Origin: DASZZV01 sp035544835
Lineage (GTDB): Bacteria > Acidobacteriota > Thermoanaerobaculia > Gp7-AA8
NCBI GenBank assembly: GCA_035544835.1
Contig: DASZZV010000417.1
Location: 1 to 39,020, forward strand
DNA: 39,020 nucleotides
Direction: 5' to 3'
The position numbers were made by a program, and so were the translations under genes. A model generated the notes under the pieces. The model searched no databases. It was not told where the DNA came from and saw only the letters and a program-made list of their open reading frames with translations. Below are positions 7,678-16,128 of the stretch, piece after piece; position 1 is the first letter of the stretch, and each line of letters starts with the position of its first letter.

Positions 7678-10170
7678 ATGACTGTATTGGCGGAGCGTAC
7701 GCCGCTCCATTTGCCGCATCTGTTTTCATTTGAGAAGGACGAAATCACGTACGCGATCGATTCGGATGCCCCGAACTGGATCGCGGTCGAGAAGAGCGGA
7801 GCAGAGCTTCTTCACTGGATCAACGAAGGCGCCAGCGCGGGACGACCGATCACGTTCGGGAACATCGTGGCGCGTTATGCCGGAGAGAAGAATCTCGAGG
7901 CCGGAAAAGCCTGGCTCCACGTTCACGATTTCCTGACCTCGGTCGATCGGGTCGGTCTGTTGTCCGACTCCCCTTTTCAACGTGATGTCTATGCCGGTCG
8001 CGCCGGCCTGATTCAACCCGACGGACTTCGCGAGCTCTGGATCCAGATCAACAACGCCTGCAATCTCAGCTGCACGCATTGCCTGGTGTCCTCCGGTCCC
8101 GGCGGCATCGCCGGGCTGCCTTCCGAGAAGTTGGTCGAGCTCGTCGATCGCGCCAAAGCACTCGGGGTCGAGCGTGTCTATGTCACGGGTGGCGAGCCGT
8201 TCCTCCGCAAGGACATCTTCGATCTTGCCAACCGCATCACGGAGACGCACGGCATGGAGTTCATCGTTCTGACGAACGCCACTGTCTTTGCCGGCCGCAC
8301 CAAAGAGGGTCTCAAGTCATTGAATCGCGAGAAGGTTCGCTTCCAGGTATCGATCGACGGTGCTCGACCCGAGACCAACGATCCCATCCGTGGGGCTGGA
8401 ACATTCGTGCGGGCCCTGGAGGGAGCGAAGCTTCTCTCCGAGCTCGGCTTCGCTGTCTCCCTGACCACCGTCACTACCGAGGAGAATCTCGACGAGCTCG
8501 TGGCAATCCCCGAGATCGTGAAGAACGTCGGTGCGAAGAGTCAGCATCTGATGTGGAGTCATAAGCGTGGCCGCGCCACGGAGTCGAACAATGGCTTCTT
8601 CCCGGATCAGGCACCCCTGCTCAAGGCGGTCATGGATGTAGTCGATGCTTCGCGTACGCACGGCACGATTCTCGACAACATAGAAGCAGTACGCCGTCGC
8701 GTCAACGGTATGCCCGGCTTGAAATACGACCTCGGGAATGCCGGCTGGGATTCGCTCTGCGTCTATGCAGATGGCAAGGTTTACCCATCGGCGGCCCTCG
8801 CCAATGAGCATCCGCTGGCCTGCGGCGACGTCAATCATCAGGATCTCGAGGAGATCCTCGCAACTTCGCCGATCGTAGCGACTCTGCGTGCGGCTACGCT
8901 GGCGCGGAAGCCGTCGGTCTCGGCCGACCCCTTCCGATTCTTCACCGGCGGCGGCGATCTCGAGCACGCCTGGTGCTTCTCCGGCGACTTCCTCGGGGTC
9001 GATCCCTACTATCCGATCTCCGTCGAGCTGAGCAAGCGTGTCATGACCGAGCTCGGCGACGAGAAGCTGCAGCGCAAAAATGAACGTTCCGGTTACAGCG
9101 CGCCTCTCGTTCTTCACGCCATGGGCGACGGCGCCATCGCCTGCGCCAACGCCGACGGCAATCTGGCCGAGGAGCCGGTGCTCACGCTCCATTCGAACTG
9201 CGTTCTCTCTTTCGATGTCGACAAGCCGCGGGCGAAGGTCAGGGAGTTTTACGGAGCCGCCGCCGATGTTCCGCAAGCCGATCTTTGCTGCCCGACGAAG
9301 TACGACACGTCGGCCACCGATCACATCCCGCAGGACGTCCTCGATCGCTTCTACGGTTGCGGGTCGCCGATGACGACGGCCGGCATCAAAGAGGGCGAGA
9401 CGGTCGTCGATCTCGGGTCAGGCGCAGGCATCGATGTGTTCATCGCCGCAAAATTCGTCGGCTCGACCGGCAAGGCCATCGGCGTCGACATGACCGACCG
9501 CATGCTGCACGTGGCCCGGGAGAACCAGCCCAAAGTCGCCGCAGCGCTGGGGTATGACGCGGTCGAGTTCAAGGAAGGATTTCTCGAGAAGATCCCGATG
9601 CCCGACAAGAGCGTCGATCTGGTGACCTCTAACTGTGTCGTGAATCTGTCGCCGGACAAGCCGCGGGTCTTCGAAGAGATCTGGCGCGTCCTGCGCGATC
9701 ACGGCCGCATTCTGATCTCCGATATCGTGGCCGATAAACCTGTCCCGCCGCATCTCAAGGTGAATGCGCAGTTGTGGGGCGAGTGCCTCACCGGCTCGCT
9801 GACGCAGGAGGAGTTCATCGCCGAGCTCGAGCGCGCCGGCTTCTACGGCATCGAGGTGCTCAAGAAGGTGTACTGGAAAGATGTGGAGGGCTATCCCTTC
9901 TACTCAGTGACCGTCCGTGGCTACAAGTTCGAGAAGACGGCGGGTTGTGTCTTCAAGGGACATCAGGCCGTCTATCTCGGCCCGGGAAAAGCGTTTATCG
10001 ACGAGGAGGGGCATCAGTTTCCGCGCAACGAAGCCTACGAGATCTGCACCGACACCATGGCCAAGTTGTCGAAGGCTCCGTACAACGGCTTCTTCGCGAT
10101 CCTGCAGCCCGGTGAAGACCGCGTCGGCTACGCCTGTTGCGCGCCGGGAGCGGATGGGGTGTGCTGCTAA
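7678..10170 (+). CDS. PqqD-like/radical SAM/arsenite methyltransferase (ArsM) fusion protein
   Basis: 830 residues from ATG 7678, preceded by GGAGG. Residues 10-100 look like a PqqD/RiPP-recognition winged helix (YAIDSDAPNWIAVEKSGAELL). Residues 118-345 are a radical SAM core: C128, C132 and C135 in CNLSCTHC bind the 4Fe-4S cluster, and GGEP at 171-174 contacts SAM. Residues 355-440 form a reduced SPASM-like segment (C361, C382, C433). Residues 535-830 are ArsM-like: CCPTKYDT (C537/C538), YGCGSP (C561), SAM motif VVDLGSGAGID (577-587), C653 in SNCVVNL and C703 in WGECLTGSL, matching the arsenite-binding and catalytic cysteines of ArsM. The tail ends in paired cysteines (C820-C821, C829-C830). 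Family knowledge: ArsM methylates As(III) with SAM; radical SAM enzymes such as ArsS and ArsL alkylate methylated arsenic. One chain doing both is inference. Confidence 0.85.
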   Translation: MTVLAERTPLHLPHLFSFEKDEITYAIDSDAPNWIAVEKSGAELLHWINEGASAGRPITFGNIVARYAGEKNLEAGKAWLHVHDFLTSVDRVGLLSDSPFQRDVYAGRAGLIQPDGLRELWIQINNACNLSCTHCLVSSGPGGIAGLPSEKLVELVDRAKALGVERVYVTGGEPFLRKDIFDLANRITETHGMEFIVLTNATVFAGRTKEGLKSLNREKVRFQVSIDGARPETNDPIRGAGTFVRALEGAKLLSELGFAVSLTTVTTEENLDELVAIPEIVKNVGAKSQHLMWSHKRGRATESNNGFFPDQAPLLKAVMDVVDASRTHGTILDNIEAVRRRVNGMPGLKYDLGNAGWDSLCVYADGKVYPSAALANEHPLACGDVNHQDLEEILATSPIVATLRAATLARKPSVSADPFRFFTGGGDLEHAWCFSGDFLGVDPYYPISVELSKRVMTELGDEKLQRKNERSGYSAPLVLHAMGDGAIACANADGNLAEEPVLTLHSNCVLSFDVDKPRAKVREFYGAAADVPQADLCCPTKYDTSATDHIPQDVLDRFYGCGSPMTTAGIKEGETVVDLGSGAGIDVFIAAKFVGSTGKAIGVDMTDRMLHVARENQPKVAAALGYDAVEFKEGFLEKIPMPDKSVDLVTSNCVVNLSPDKPRVFEEIWRVLRDHGRILISDIVADKPVPPHLKVNAQLWGECLTGSLTQEEFIAELERAGFYGIEVLKKVYWKDVEGYPFYSVTVRGYKFEKTAGCVFKGHQAVYLGPGKAFIDEEGHQFPRNEAYEICTDTMAKLSKAPYNGFFAILQPGEDRVGYACCAPGADGVCC

Positions 10171-11265
10171 ATGGATCTTAACGTGAAGGGTTGTGTGGGG
10201 ATTCTCTGTCTAGCTTTGGTGCTGGCGCTACCCGTCCTCGCCGAAGATGCGAAACCGGCGGCTGCACCTGCCGCCAATCCGGCCGATACGCCGTCGTACA
10301 AAGTGGGAGTGACGCTTTTCACCGACTACACCTATCAGGCCAATCCGAATGCACTCGACGCCGACAAGAACAAGGTCAATCCTTCCGCGTTCAATGTCGG
10401 GCGGGCGTACATCAACGTAACCGGGAACCTGAACCACAGAATTCAGTTTCGCATTACCCCGGACATCGTTCGCGAGACCGGCAGCGGCAGTTCCATCAGC
10501 GGGAGCTATACCTTCCGGCTGAAGTACGCATTTGCTCAGCTCAATCTCGATGATTGGGCGACGAAGGGAAGTTGGCTGCGACTCGGTCTGCAGCAGACGC
10601 CGTACCTCGATTACATGGAAGGCATCTATCGCTACCGCTTCCAGGGACCACTGTTCGTGGACAAGGAGGGTTTCATCACCGCGTCCGACAACGGTTTCTC
10701 CGGGCACTACAACTTCGCCGGAAACTATGGCGACGCCCACATCGGTTTCTACAACGGTGAGGGCTATCAGAAAGCGGAAGCGAACGACAAAAAAGCGATT
10801 CAAGCACGCGTCGCTTTCCGTCCGCTGCCCGTCAGTGATCTCGGGAAGGGACTTCGCGTCGGCGTTTTCTACGATGGCGACAACTATCTTCGCAATGCCG
10901 AGAAGACACGTTTGATGCCCTTTGCGACCTATGAAGCGAAATGGGGAAACGCCGGGTTCGAGTACTTGAGAGCGAAGGATCAGACCACGTCCACACGTCC
11001 GGGAGTGAAAGCCGATGGCTACTCGATCTGGGTGACACCGAAGCTGACGAAGACCCTCGAGCTTCTGGCGCGGCACGACTCGCTCAAGCCCAATCAAGAC
11101 GTGGACGGTAAGAAGTCGCGAGACGTACTCGGCATCGCGTATTGGGTTCCAAATCTACAGAAGGTCACGGCGGCGGTGATGCTCGACGGTGAAGTCGTCA
11201 ATTACGACCGCATCGCGAAACCGGATGAGACACGCTACGGCGTGCACCTGCTCGTCTCCTTCTAG
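10171..11265 (+). CDS. Outer-membrane beta-barrel porin, phosphate-porin-like
   Basis: 364 residues starting at ATG 10171, immediately after the stop of the ArsM fusion, so translation is probably coupled. A signal peptide (CVGILCLALVLALPVLAEDA) and an Ala/Pro-rich spacer precede a barrel rich in alternating aromatic strands, ending in the terminal phenylalanine (HLLVSF) used for barrel insertion. The layout resembles OprP/OprO-like porins (Porin_O_P). Lying directly before pstSCAB, it probably lets phosphate or arsenate-like oxyanions cross the outer membrane. Substrate choice is inference; anion-binding lysines cannot be placed without a model. Confidence 0.7.
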   Translation: MDLNVKGCVGILCLALVLALPVLAEDAKPAAAPAANPADTPSYKVGVTLFTDYTYQANPNALDADKNKVNPSAFNVGRAYINVTGNLNHRIQFRITPDIVRETGSGSSISGSYTFRLKYAFAQLNLDDWATKGSWLRLGLQQTPYLDYMEGIYRYRFQGPLFVDKEGFITASDNGFSGHYNFAGNYGDAHIGFYNGEGYQKAEANDKKAIQARVAFRPLPVSDLGKGLRVGVFYDGDNYLRNAEKTRLMPFATYEAKWGNAGFEYLRAKDQTTSTRPGVKADGYSIWVTPKLTKTLELLARHDSLKPNQDVDGKKSRDVLGIAYWVPNLQKVTAAVMLDGEVVNYDRIAKPDETRYGVHLLVSF

Positions 11266-11288
11266 CTATTCAAACTTTGAGAGGACAT

Positions 11289-12221
11289 ATGAGAATGAAT
11301 CTATCCAAAGTCACGTCGCAGATCGCGATCGGCATCATGGCTTTCGGTGCGGTATCGGTCTCAGCGGCATCGCTCCGCATCAATGGATCGACTACGGTCA
11401 ATCCGGTAGCAGCGGAAGCGGCAGAGATTCTTCGCGCCGAGAAGAAAGCAGACATCACCGTCGATACCCAGGGCGGTTCCTCTGGCGGAATCGCCGGCGT
11501 CGGGGACAGCTCCATCGACATCGGTATGTCGAGCAAGCCGATTGCCCAGGATGACCGCGCCAAATATCCGAAGGTGAATTTCGTCGAGACCAAAATCGGT
11601 CACGACGCCGTGGCCATGGTCGTCTCCGCTGACGTCTACAACGGCGGAGTCCACTTCCTGACGAAGAGTCAAATCAAAGACATCTATGAAGGCAGGATCA
11701 CGAACTGGAAGCAGGTCGGCGGTCGGAACGAGAGGATCGTTTTTCTCAACAAGGAGCCGGGCCGGGGAACGTGGGAAGTCTTTGCCAAGTACCTTTACGG
11801 TGACCCGAAGACTGCGCCGGAAGTGAATCACCCCGAGGTGGGCGGCAACGAAGAGACGCGCAGCAAGGTGATCTCCACGCGCGGGTCGATGTCACAGCTC
11901 TCCTCTGCCTGGGCTGAGAACAATCCGAAAATCAAGGCCCTCGGGCTCAAGCTCGATAGCGGCCAGGTCGTAACGCCGACGGCGGCAAACATCGCCAACG
12001 GCAGTTATCCGATGTCGCGGCCACTCTTCTTCATCACCAACGGATCTCCGACCGGAGAGGCCAGAAACTTCATCGACTTCGTGCTCACTCCTCGTGGACA
12101 GGAACTGGTGAAGAAGCACGGCTACCTACGTCTCTCCGATCTTTCCAGACCGGCGAAGGAAGCTGCGCAACCGATCGCAAAGCCAGCAGCCAAAGTCGTT
12201 CCCAGGAAGACGGGGCGGTAA
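11289..12221 (+). CDS. pstS: Phosphate-type ABC transporter periplasmic binding protein
   Basis: About 310 residues from ATG 11289, which follows GAGAGGA at a good distance; the TTG at 11277 overlaps that ribosome site and is rejected. A signal peptide (IAIGIMAFGAVSVSAAS) precedes a PstS-like fold with the phosphate-loop signatures GSTTV and GGSSGGI and the GRGTWEVF segment. PstS captures phosphate in the periplasm; some arsenic-island homologues discriminate phosphate from arsenate. It lies 23 bases after the porin and opens the pstSCAB block. No phoU, phoB or phoR is visible here, so control may differ from a normal Pho operon. Confidence 0.9.
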   Translation: MRMNLSKVTSQIAIGIMAFGAVSVSAASLRINGSTTVNPVAAEAAEILRAEKKADITVDTQGGSSGGIAGVGDSSIDIGMSSKPIAQDDRAKYPKVNFVETKIGHDAVAMVVSADVYNGGVHFLTKSQIKDIYEGRITNWKQVGGRNERIVFLNKEPGRGTWEVFAKYLYGDPKTAPEVNHPEVGGNEETRSKVISTRGSMSQLSSAWAENNPKIKALGLKLDSGQVVTPTAANIANGSYPMSRPLFFITNGSPTGEARNFIDFVLTPRGQELVKKHGYLRLSDLSRPAKEAAQPIAKPAAKVVPRKTGR

Positions 12222-12234
12222 CAGGAAGGTGTTG

Positions 12235-13143
12235 ATGCGGGCCCGACAATTCGACTGGATCCGAATGGTGGCGATCGTCTTTTCTGTACTGACGGTCGCC
12301 ACCGTCTGCGGGATCTTTCTCTTCCTGCTGGCGGGGAGTGTCGAGGCGTGGCGCCACGAGGGCTTCTCCTTTCTGGCGAAGAATCACTGGGCATATCGCA
12401 AGCAGTTCTTCGAAGCAGCGGCGATGATTTACGGCACGGCAGCAGTGGCCCTGATCGCGATCGTCCTGGCGGTGCCGATCGGTCTGAGCACGGCGATCTT
12501 CAGCTCGGAAATCTGCGGGGAGCGGTCCAGGCTGGTCCTTAAATTTCTAGTTGAGCTGCTGGCAGGAGTTCCCTCCGTTGTTTATGGCCTGCTGGGCGTT
12601 CTGTTCCTCCGCAACTGGATGCAGACCTTGTATGAGAAGGGCAATCTCGAGGTCTATTCCGGCGACACGTTGCTGACGGCAGGCGTGTTGCTGGCAATTA
12701 TGGTGCTGCCTACGTTGAGCACACTTTTCGATGACGCCTTCCGCTCGGTCGGCTCGAAGTATCGGGACGCTGCACGCGGTCTGGGGCTGACGCGTGCCGA
12801 GACCACTTTTCAGGTGATCCTTCCTCAGGCCCTGCCTGGTCTGGTCGGTGCCCTCCTGCTTTCCTTCGGCAGAGCGCTGGGAGAGACCATCGCCGTCTTT
12901 CTGGTTGTCGGACGGGCTGACAATCGATTTCCGAAGCTGGGCGGGGTCCTGCATTCTCTCGTCGACGCCGGTCAGACCATCACCTCGAAACTCGGCGGCG
13001 CGGAGACCAATATCGCCGTCGGCGACAAGCTTCACACCTCGGCCCTGCTCGGTCTGGCGCTGGTTCTGTTCGTGGTCGTGGTCGGGTTGACGCTCATCGC
13101 CGACGTTGTACGATCCCGATTGTCGTCGGAGACGGTGGCGTGA
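12235..13143 (+). CDS. pstC: Phosphate-type ABC transporter permease PstC
   Basis: About 302 residues. ATG 12235 follows AGGAAGG (12223-12229) by five bases, so it is preferred over the in-frame GTG and TTG just before it. Six hydrophobic segments are seen, plus the permease EAA-like loop (DAARGLGLTRAETTFQVILPQALPG) that contacts PstB, and GRALGETIAVFLVVG, a PstC hallmark. It works as an inner-membrane heterodimer with PstA. Its TGA overlaps the GTG start of pstA. Confidence 0.9.
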   Translation: MRARQFDWIRMVAIVFSVLTVATVCGIFLFLLAGSVEAWRHEGFSFLAKNHWAYRKQFFEAAAMIYGTAAVALIAIVLAVPIGLSTAIFSSEICGERSRLVLKFLVELLAGVPSVVYGLLGVLFLRNWMQTLYEKGNLEVYSGDTLLTAGVLLAIMVLPTLSTLFDDAFRSVGSKYRDAARGLGLTRAETTFQVILPQALPGLVGALLLSFGRALGETIAVFLVVGRADNRFPKLGGVLHSLVDAGQTITSKLGGAETNIAVGDKLHTSALLGLALVLFVVVVGLTLIADVVRSRLSSETVA

Positions 13144-13991
13144 GAAGACTCACCGATCGGATCTTCACGCTCCTCTGCGGGCTCGGAGCCTTCATCGCCC
13201 TAGGCATCATCCTGACGGTGCTTGGCCTGGTCGTCTTTCGTGGAGCTCCGGCGATCTCGCTTCGCTTTTTCACCGAGCAGGTGCGATCGGTGGGCGCCGA
13301 GGGCGGCATCTTCTATCAACTGGTCGGGACTCTGATTCTGATTGCGACGGCGGCGGTGATTGCGGTGCCCCTCGCGGCCGGAGTCGGTATTTACCATCAG
13401 CTTTACGTCCATACGCCGCGCTCGCGCCGGGCCATGGATGCCGTTCTCCATGCGCTCAATGGCATTCCCTCCATTGTCTTCGGACTGGTTGGGCTGGCCT
13501 TCTTCGTCCAGATGCTGGGAATGAAGAAATCCTGGCTGGCCGGCGGCATTCTGCTGGCGGTCATGATTCTGCCGACAGTGACCGTCGCCTTCATCGAGCG
13601 GATGCGAGCGATCCCAAAGGTAACGATCGAGGCGGCCTATGGGCTGGGGCTTCGACGACCTCAGATCGCGCTCTCGATTCTCTTTCCCCAGGCCGTGTCC
13701 GGGCTCGTCACCGGCACTCTGCTCGGTCTTGCTCGCGCTGCAGGCGAGACCGCGCCGATCATGTTCACTGCCGTGATCTTCGCCGGCGCCACGATGCCAA
13801 AGGGCGTGGTCGATAGTCCGGTTCTCGCTTTGCCATATCACATCTTCGTTCTGGCGCAGGACTCGTTCGACCCGTCCATGACGCAGAAGATGTGGGGAAG
13901 CGCTGTCGTCCTCCTGATGCTGGTGATGGGGCTTTCGCTGATTGCACTGCCGCTGCGATTGAAGATCCATGAGGAGGCCCGGCGTGTCTGA
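13140..13991 (+). CDS. pstA: Phosphate-type ABC transporter permease PstA
   Basis: 283 residues starting at GTG 13140 in a GTGA overlap with the pstC stop. It is a multi-spanning permease with GVGIYHQLY, NGIPSIVFGL, the coupling loop (EAAYGLGLRRPQIALSILFPQAVSG) and ARAAGETAPIMFT, all typical of PstA. It pairs with PstC. The stop lies inside the start region of pstB, again implying coupled translation. Confidence 0.9.
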   Translation: MRRLTDRIFTLLCGLGAFIALGIILTVLGLVVFRGAPAISLRFFTEQVRSVGAEGGIFYQLVGTLILIATAAVIAVPLAAGVGIYHQLYVHTPRSRRAMDAVLHALNGIPSIVFGLVGLAFFVQMLGMKKSWLAGGILLAVMILPTVTVAFIERMRAIPKVTIEAAYGLGLRRPQIALSILFPQAVSGLVTGTLLGLARAAGETAPIMFTAVIFAGATMPKGVVDSPVLALPYHIFVLAQDSFDPSMTQKMWGSAVVLLMLVMGLSLIALPLRLKIHEEARRV

Positions 13992-14766
13992 CGACATTCT
14001 CGAGCCGATTCTGTCGACCCATCAACTGAGCGTTCGGACTCGCGAGGGTCGGTTCCTCCTGCGGGATGTCGGCCTCGAGATTCCCCGCCGCATGGTCACC
14101 GGCATCATCGGACCGTCAGGGGCCGGCAAGTCCACGCTCTTGAAATGCCTGAACCGGTTGATCGATCTGTCCGGGACGCTGGAAGTTTCCGGGAAGGTGC
14201 TCTTCGAGGGGGAGGACACGCGGGCTAAGAGTGTCGATCCCGACGAGCTTCGTCGCCGGATTGGAATTGTTTTTCAACAGCCGGTTGTCTTTCCCGGATC
14301 GGTCGCCCAGAACGTTCTCTTCGCCGCCACGCGGCTTGGGACTGCCAATCGCCGCAATCGTGATGAGCTGCTCGAGGAGTCGCTCCGTCAAGCCGGACTT
14401 TGGAATGAAGTGAAGGATCGCCTGAAGGAAATGGCCAGCACTCTTTCGGTCGGTCAGCAACAGCGCCTGGCCATCGCACGAACGTTGGCCGGGAAACCAG
14501 ACATCATTCTGATGGACGAACCGACATCGTCGCTGGACCCTCGCTCCACCGAATCGATCGAACAGACAATCGTCGAATTGAAGAAGACCCGGACCATTGT
14601 CCTCGTCACACATCATCTCGAGCAGGCCAGGCGTCTCTGCGACTGGGTGGCCTGTCTATGTCAGAAAGAAGGAGCAGGAGAGTTGATGGAGGCCGATCGC
14701 TGCAACGTCGTCTTCTGTTCCCCGGTACGCGAGGAGACGATGGAGTACCTCGGGATGAAGTGTTGA
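13984..14766 (+). CDS. pstB: Phosphate-type ABC transporter ATPase PstB
   Basis: About 260 residues from GTG 13984, chosen because GAGGAGG (13971-13977) sits six bases upstream; ATG 13969 is the in-frame alternative but would overlap that site. Walker A is GPSGAGKST, Walker B is IILMDEPTSSLD, and the His-switch lies in VTHHLEQA. The ABC signature reads LSVGQQQR rather than the usual LSGGQQQR. ATP hydrolysis drives import through PstCA. The C-terminus is cysteine-containing (FCSPVREE...GMKC). A short palindromic repeat follows its stop. Confidence 0.88.
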   Translation: MSDDILEPILSTHQLSVRTREGRFLLRDVGLEIPRRMVTGIIGPSGAGKSTLLKCLNRLIDLSGTLEVSGKVLFEGEDTRAKSVDPDELRRRIGIVFQQPVVFPGSVAQNVLFAATRLGTANRRNRDELLEESLRQAGLWNEVKDRLKEMASTLSVGQQQRLAIARTLAGKPDIILMDEPTSSLDPRSTESIEQTIVELKKTRTIVLVTHHLEQARRLCDWVACLCQKEGAGELMEADRCNVVFCSPVREETMEYLGMKC

Positions 14767-14781
14767 GGGATGGCGGCAGGC

Positions 14782-15590
14782 TCTTCCCTCTCCCCGCCGG
14801 GGAGAGGGTGGCGCCGCAGCGCCGGGTGAGGGGCCGTACGTAAGCGCAGCTTGATCTTTTCAACCCGAACAAATTAGAACCACCCTTGGCGTGTCCTCGC
14901 GCGGTGGCGAGTATGTTACGCCCCTAACCCGACGCTGCGTGTGCACCTGGGAGATAGGCACCTCGGCGAAACCCTTTCCCACGTCCGGGGGGAGAAGGGA
15001 GGTTCACGACGGTTTGAGGCTGCTCCTGATGCGCTCGAGTACCAAACGGGGATTGGCCATGACTTCGCAGTTTTCGAAACGGATAACGCGCACACCAAAC
15101 CTCTTCAGGATGGCCGAGCGAATCGCGTCATCTTTGCGCGCTTCCTCTTCGAAATGCGGTTCGCCATCAAGCTCGATCGCCAGCTTGAGCTCGATACAGA
15201 AGAAGTCGACGAGAAACCAATCGATCTGATGTTGTCGTCGGAACTTGAATCCGTCGAGAGCGCGTCCCCGCAACATTGTCCACAAGACATGCTCGGCCTC
15301 TGTGCTTCGCTTTCGCAAAGAGGGGGACCGTTTGATGAAAGATCGTCGCGCGTGAACGCCCTGCCGAATGACAACGGAAGCGTACCTCGGCAGGCCCGGG
15401 TCAAGTTCATAGTTGCCCGGCTTGAGCGGGATGCTCGTTCGTATCTCGCTACTCAGGGTAGACGCCTTATCCTCTCCTCTGGCGGGAAGAGAGGTCCTCC
15501 GCTTCCGGGATTCAACTTCACGCGGCGCTCACGTTCGACCCCTCACCCGGCGCTGCGGCGCCACCCTCTCCCCGCCCGGGGAGAGGGAAG
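14782..15590. mobile_element. Repeat-bounded segment carrying a DUF559 gene
   Basis: Near-identical 50-bp repeats in inverted orientation lie at 14782-14833 and 15540-15590. Each has a hairpin around CTCTCCCCG and the GCGCCGCAGCGCCGGGTGAGG block. A decayed third copy (14922-15003, CCCCTAACCCGACGCTGCG...) touches the 3' end of the DUF559 ORF. The only gene inside is DUF559. The layout suggests a unit that moved together into the gap between pstB and arsI. No transposase is seen; mobility is inference. Confidence 0.45.
15004..15318 (-). CDS. DUF559 (Vsr-like endonuclease fold) protein
   Basis: 104 residues if started at TTG 15318. The frame stays open and protein-like upstream (QGVHARRSFIKRSPSLRKRSTEAE) without a clear ATG, so the start is uncertain and the gene may be truncated or use a rare start. 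The core is typical DUF559: a TEAEHVLWTMLRGR helix, FKFRRQHQIDWFLVDFFC, the ELDGEPHFE acidic strand and GVRVIRFENCEV. The fold is that of Vsr/PD-(D/E)xK-like nucleases; the cellular role is not established. It lies between inverted copies of a short repeat and is opposite in strand to the pst operon. Confidence 0.75.
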   Translation of the reverse strand: MRKRSTEAEHVLWTMLRGRALDGFKFRRQHQIDWFLVDFFCIELKLAIELDGEPHFEEEARKDDAIRSAILKRFGVRVIRFENCEVMANPRLVLERIRSSLKPS

Positions 15591-15594
15591 CTCA

Positions 15595-16041
15595 CTACTC
15601 CGCGACATTTGTCGAGCAGCAGCTCGTCGCCTCGCTCTTCTGAGGAAGGTTGTCCTTCAACACCACGAACACTTCCCACTCGTTTCCATCGGGATCGTGA
15701 ACCCAGGTCTTGTCCTGAGTGGCGTAGCAGCAGTCGGTTTTCATCTCGTCGCGGGTGACGAGACCGCTGTCGATCCAGCTTTTTCTGTAGGTCAGTACAT
15801 CGTCGGTTGAAGCGACCTGAATCCCCATGTGCGACAGAGCACCCGGGCCGGAGAGCTCTGCAACCTCGTTCAGAGAGAGATTCAAGGGAGGATTCTGGAT
15901 GTCGAATTTTGCGTAGCCGGTACGGACCTTGGAGGGCTCGATGCCGAGCATCCTGCGATAGAACTCGGTGCTGTCGGTCACGTTTCGGACATTCAGGGAC
16001 ACATGCGCTTTAAGGGCTGTCACTTGCTCGGTACCGTTCAT
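15595..16041 (-). CDS. arsI: ArsI/CadI-family C-As lyase (VOC-fold dioxygenase)
   Basis: 148 residues starting at ATG 16041, with AAGGAG upstream. It is a vicinal-oxygen-chelate protein. His13 (KAHVSLNV), His71 (LSHMGIQV) and a glutamate in GNEWEVF form the Fe(II) site, and the Cys104-Cys105 pair in TDCCYAT is the ArsI trivalent-arsenical binding site. ArsI cleaves the carbon-arsenic bond of methyl- or aryl-As(III), reversing methylation. The C-terminal CC near residues 141-142 may also bind metal. It is divergent from arsR across an 87-base region with a shared palindrome, so it is very probably ArsR-repressed. CadI-type cadmium response is the less likely alternative. Confidence 0.88.
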   Translation of the reverse strand: MNGTEQVTALKAHVSLNVRNVTDSTEFYRRMLGIEPSKVRTGYAKFDIQNPPLNLSLNEVAELSGPGALSHMGIQVASTDDVLTYRKSWIDSGLVTRDEMKTDCCYATQDKTWVHDPDGNEWEVFVVLKDNLPQKSEATSCCSTNVAE

Positions 16042-16055
16042 CGGATGATCTCCTT

Positions 16056-16113
16056 TTTACATTCGCCTAAACGAATACGATAGTATCGTAGATCCTCCAA
16101 ACGTATCTGTCAA
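16056..16113. promoter_or_regulatory. Divergent arsI/arsR promoters sharing one palindromic operator
   Basis: A perfect 6-3-6 palindrome TACGATAGTATCGTA lies at 16076-16090. On the minus strand TTGACA (16108-16113) is 17 bases from TACGAT (16085-16090), a good sigma-70 promoter for arsI. On the plus strand TTTACA (16056-16061) is 17 bases from GATAGT (16079-16084), a weaker promoter for arsR. Both -10 elements fall in the palindrome, so one ArsR dimer could shut both. The sites are seen; the binding is inferred. Confidence 0.7.
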
Positions 16114-16128
16114 GACAAATATGACCTG

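Noticed and set aside
7678..10170. Selenocysteine in the ArsM-radical SAM protein, as in some ArsS proteins
   Set aside because: There is no in-frame TGA within the conserved region and no SECIS-like context; all expected positions are Cys.
14767..15003. Terminator after pstB
   Set aside because: The hairpin at 14782-14833 is strong but has no T-run and is a dispersed repeat.
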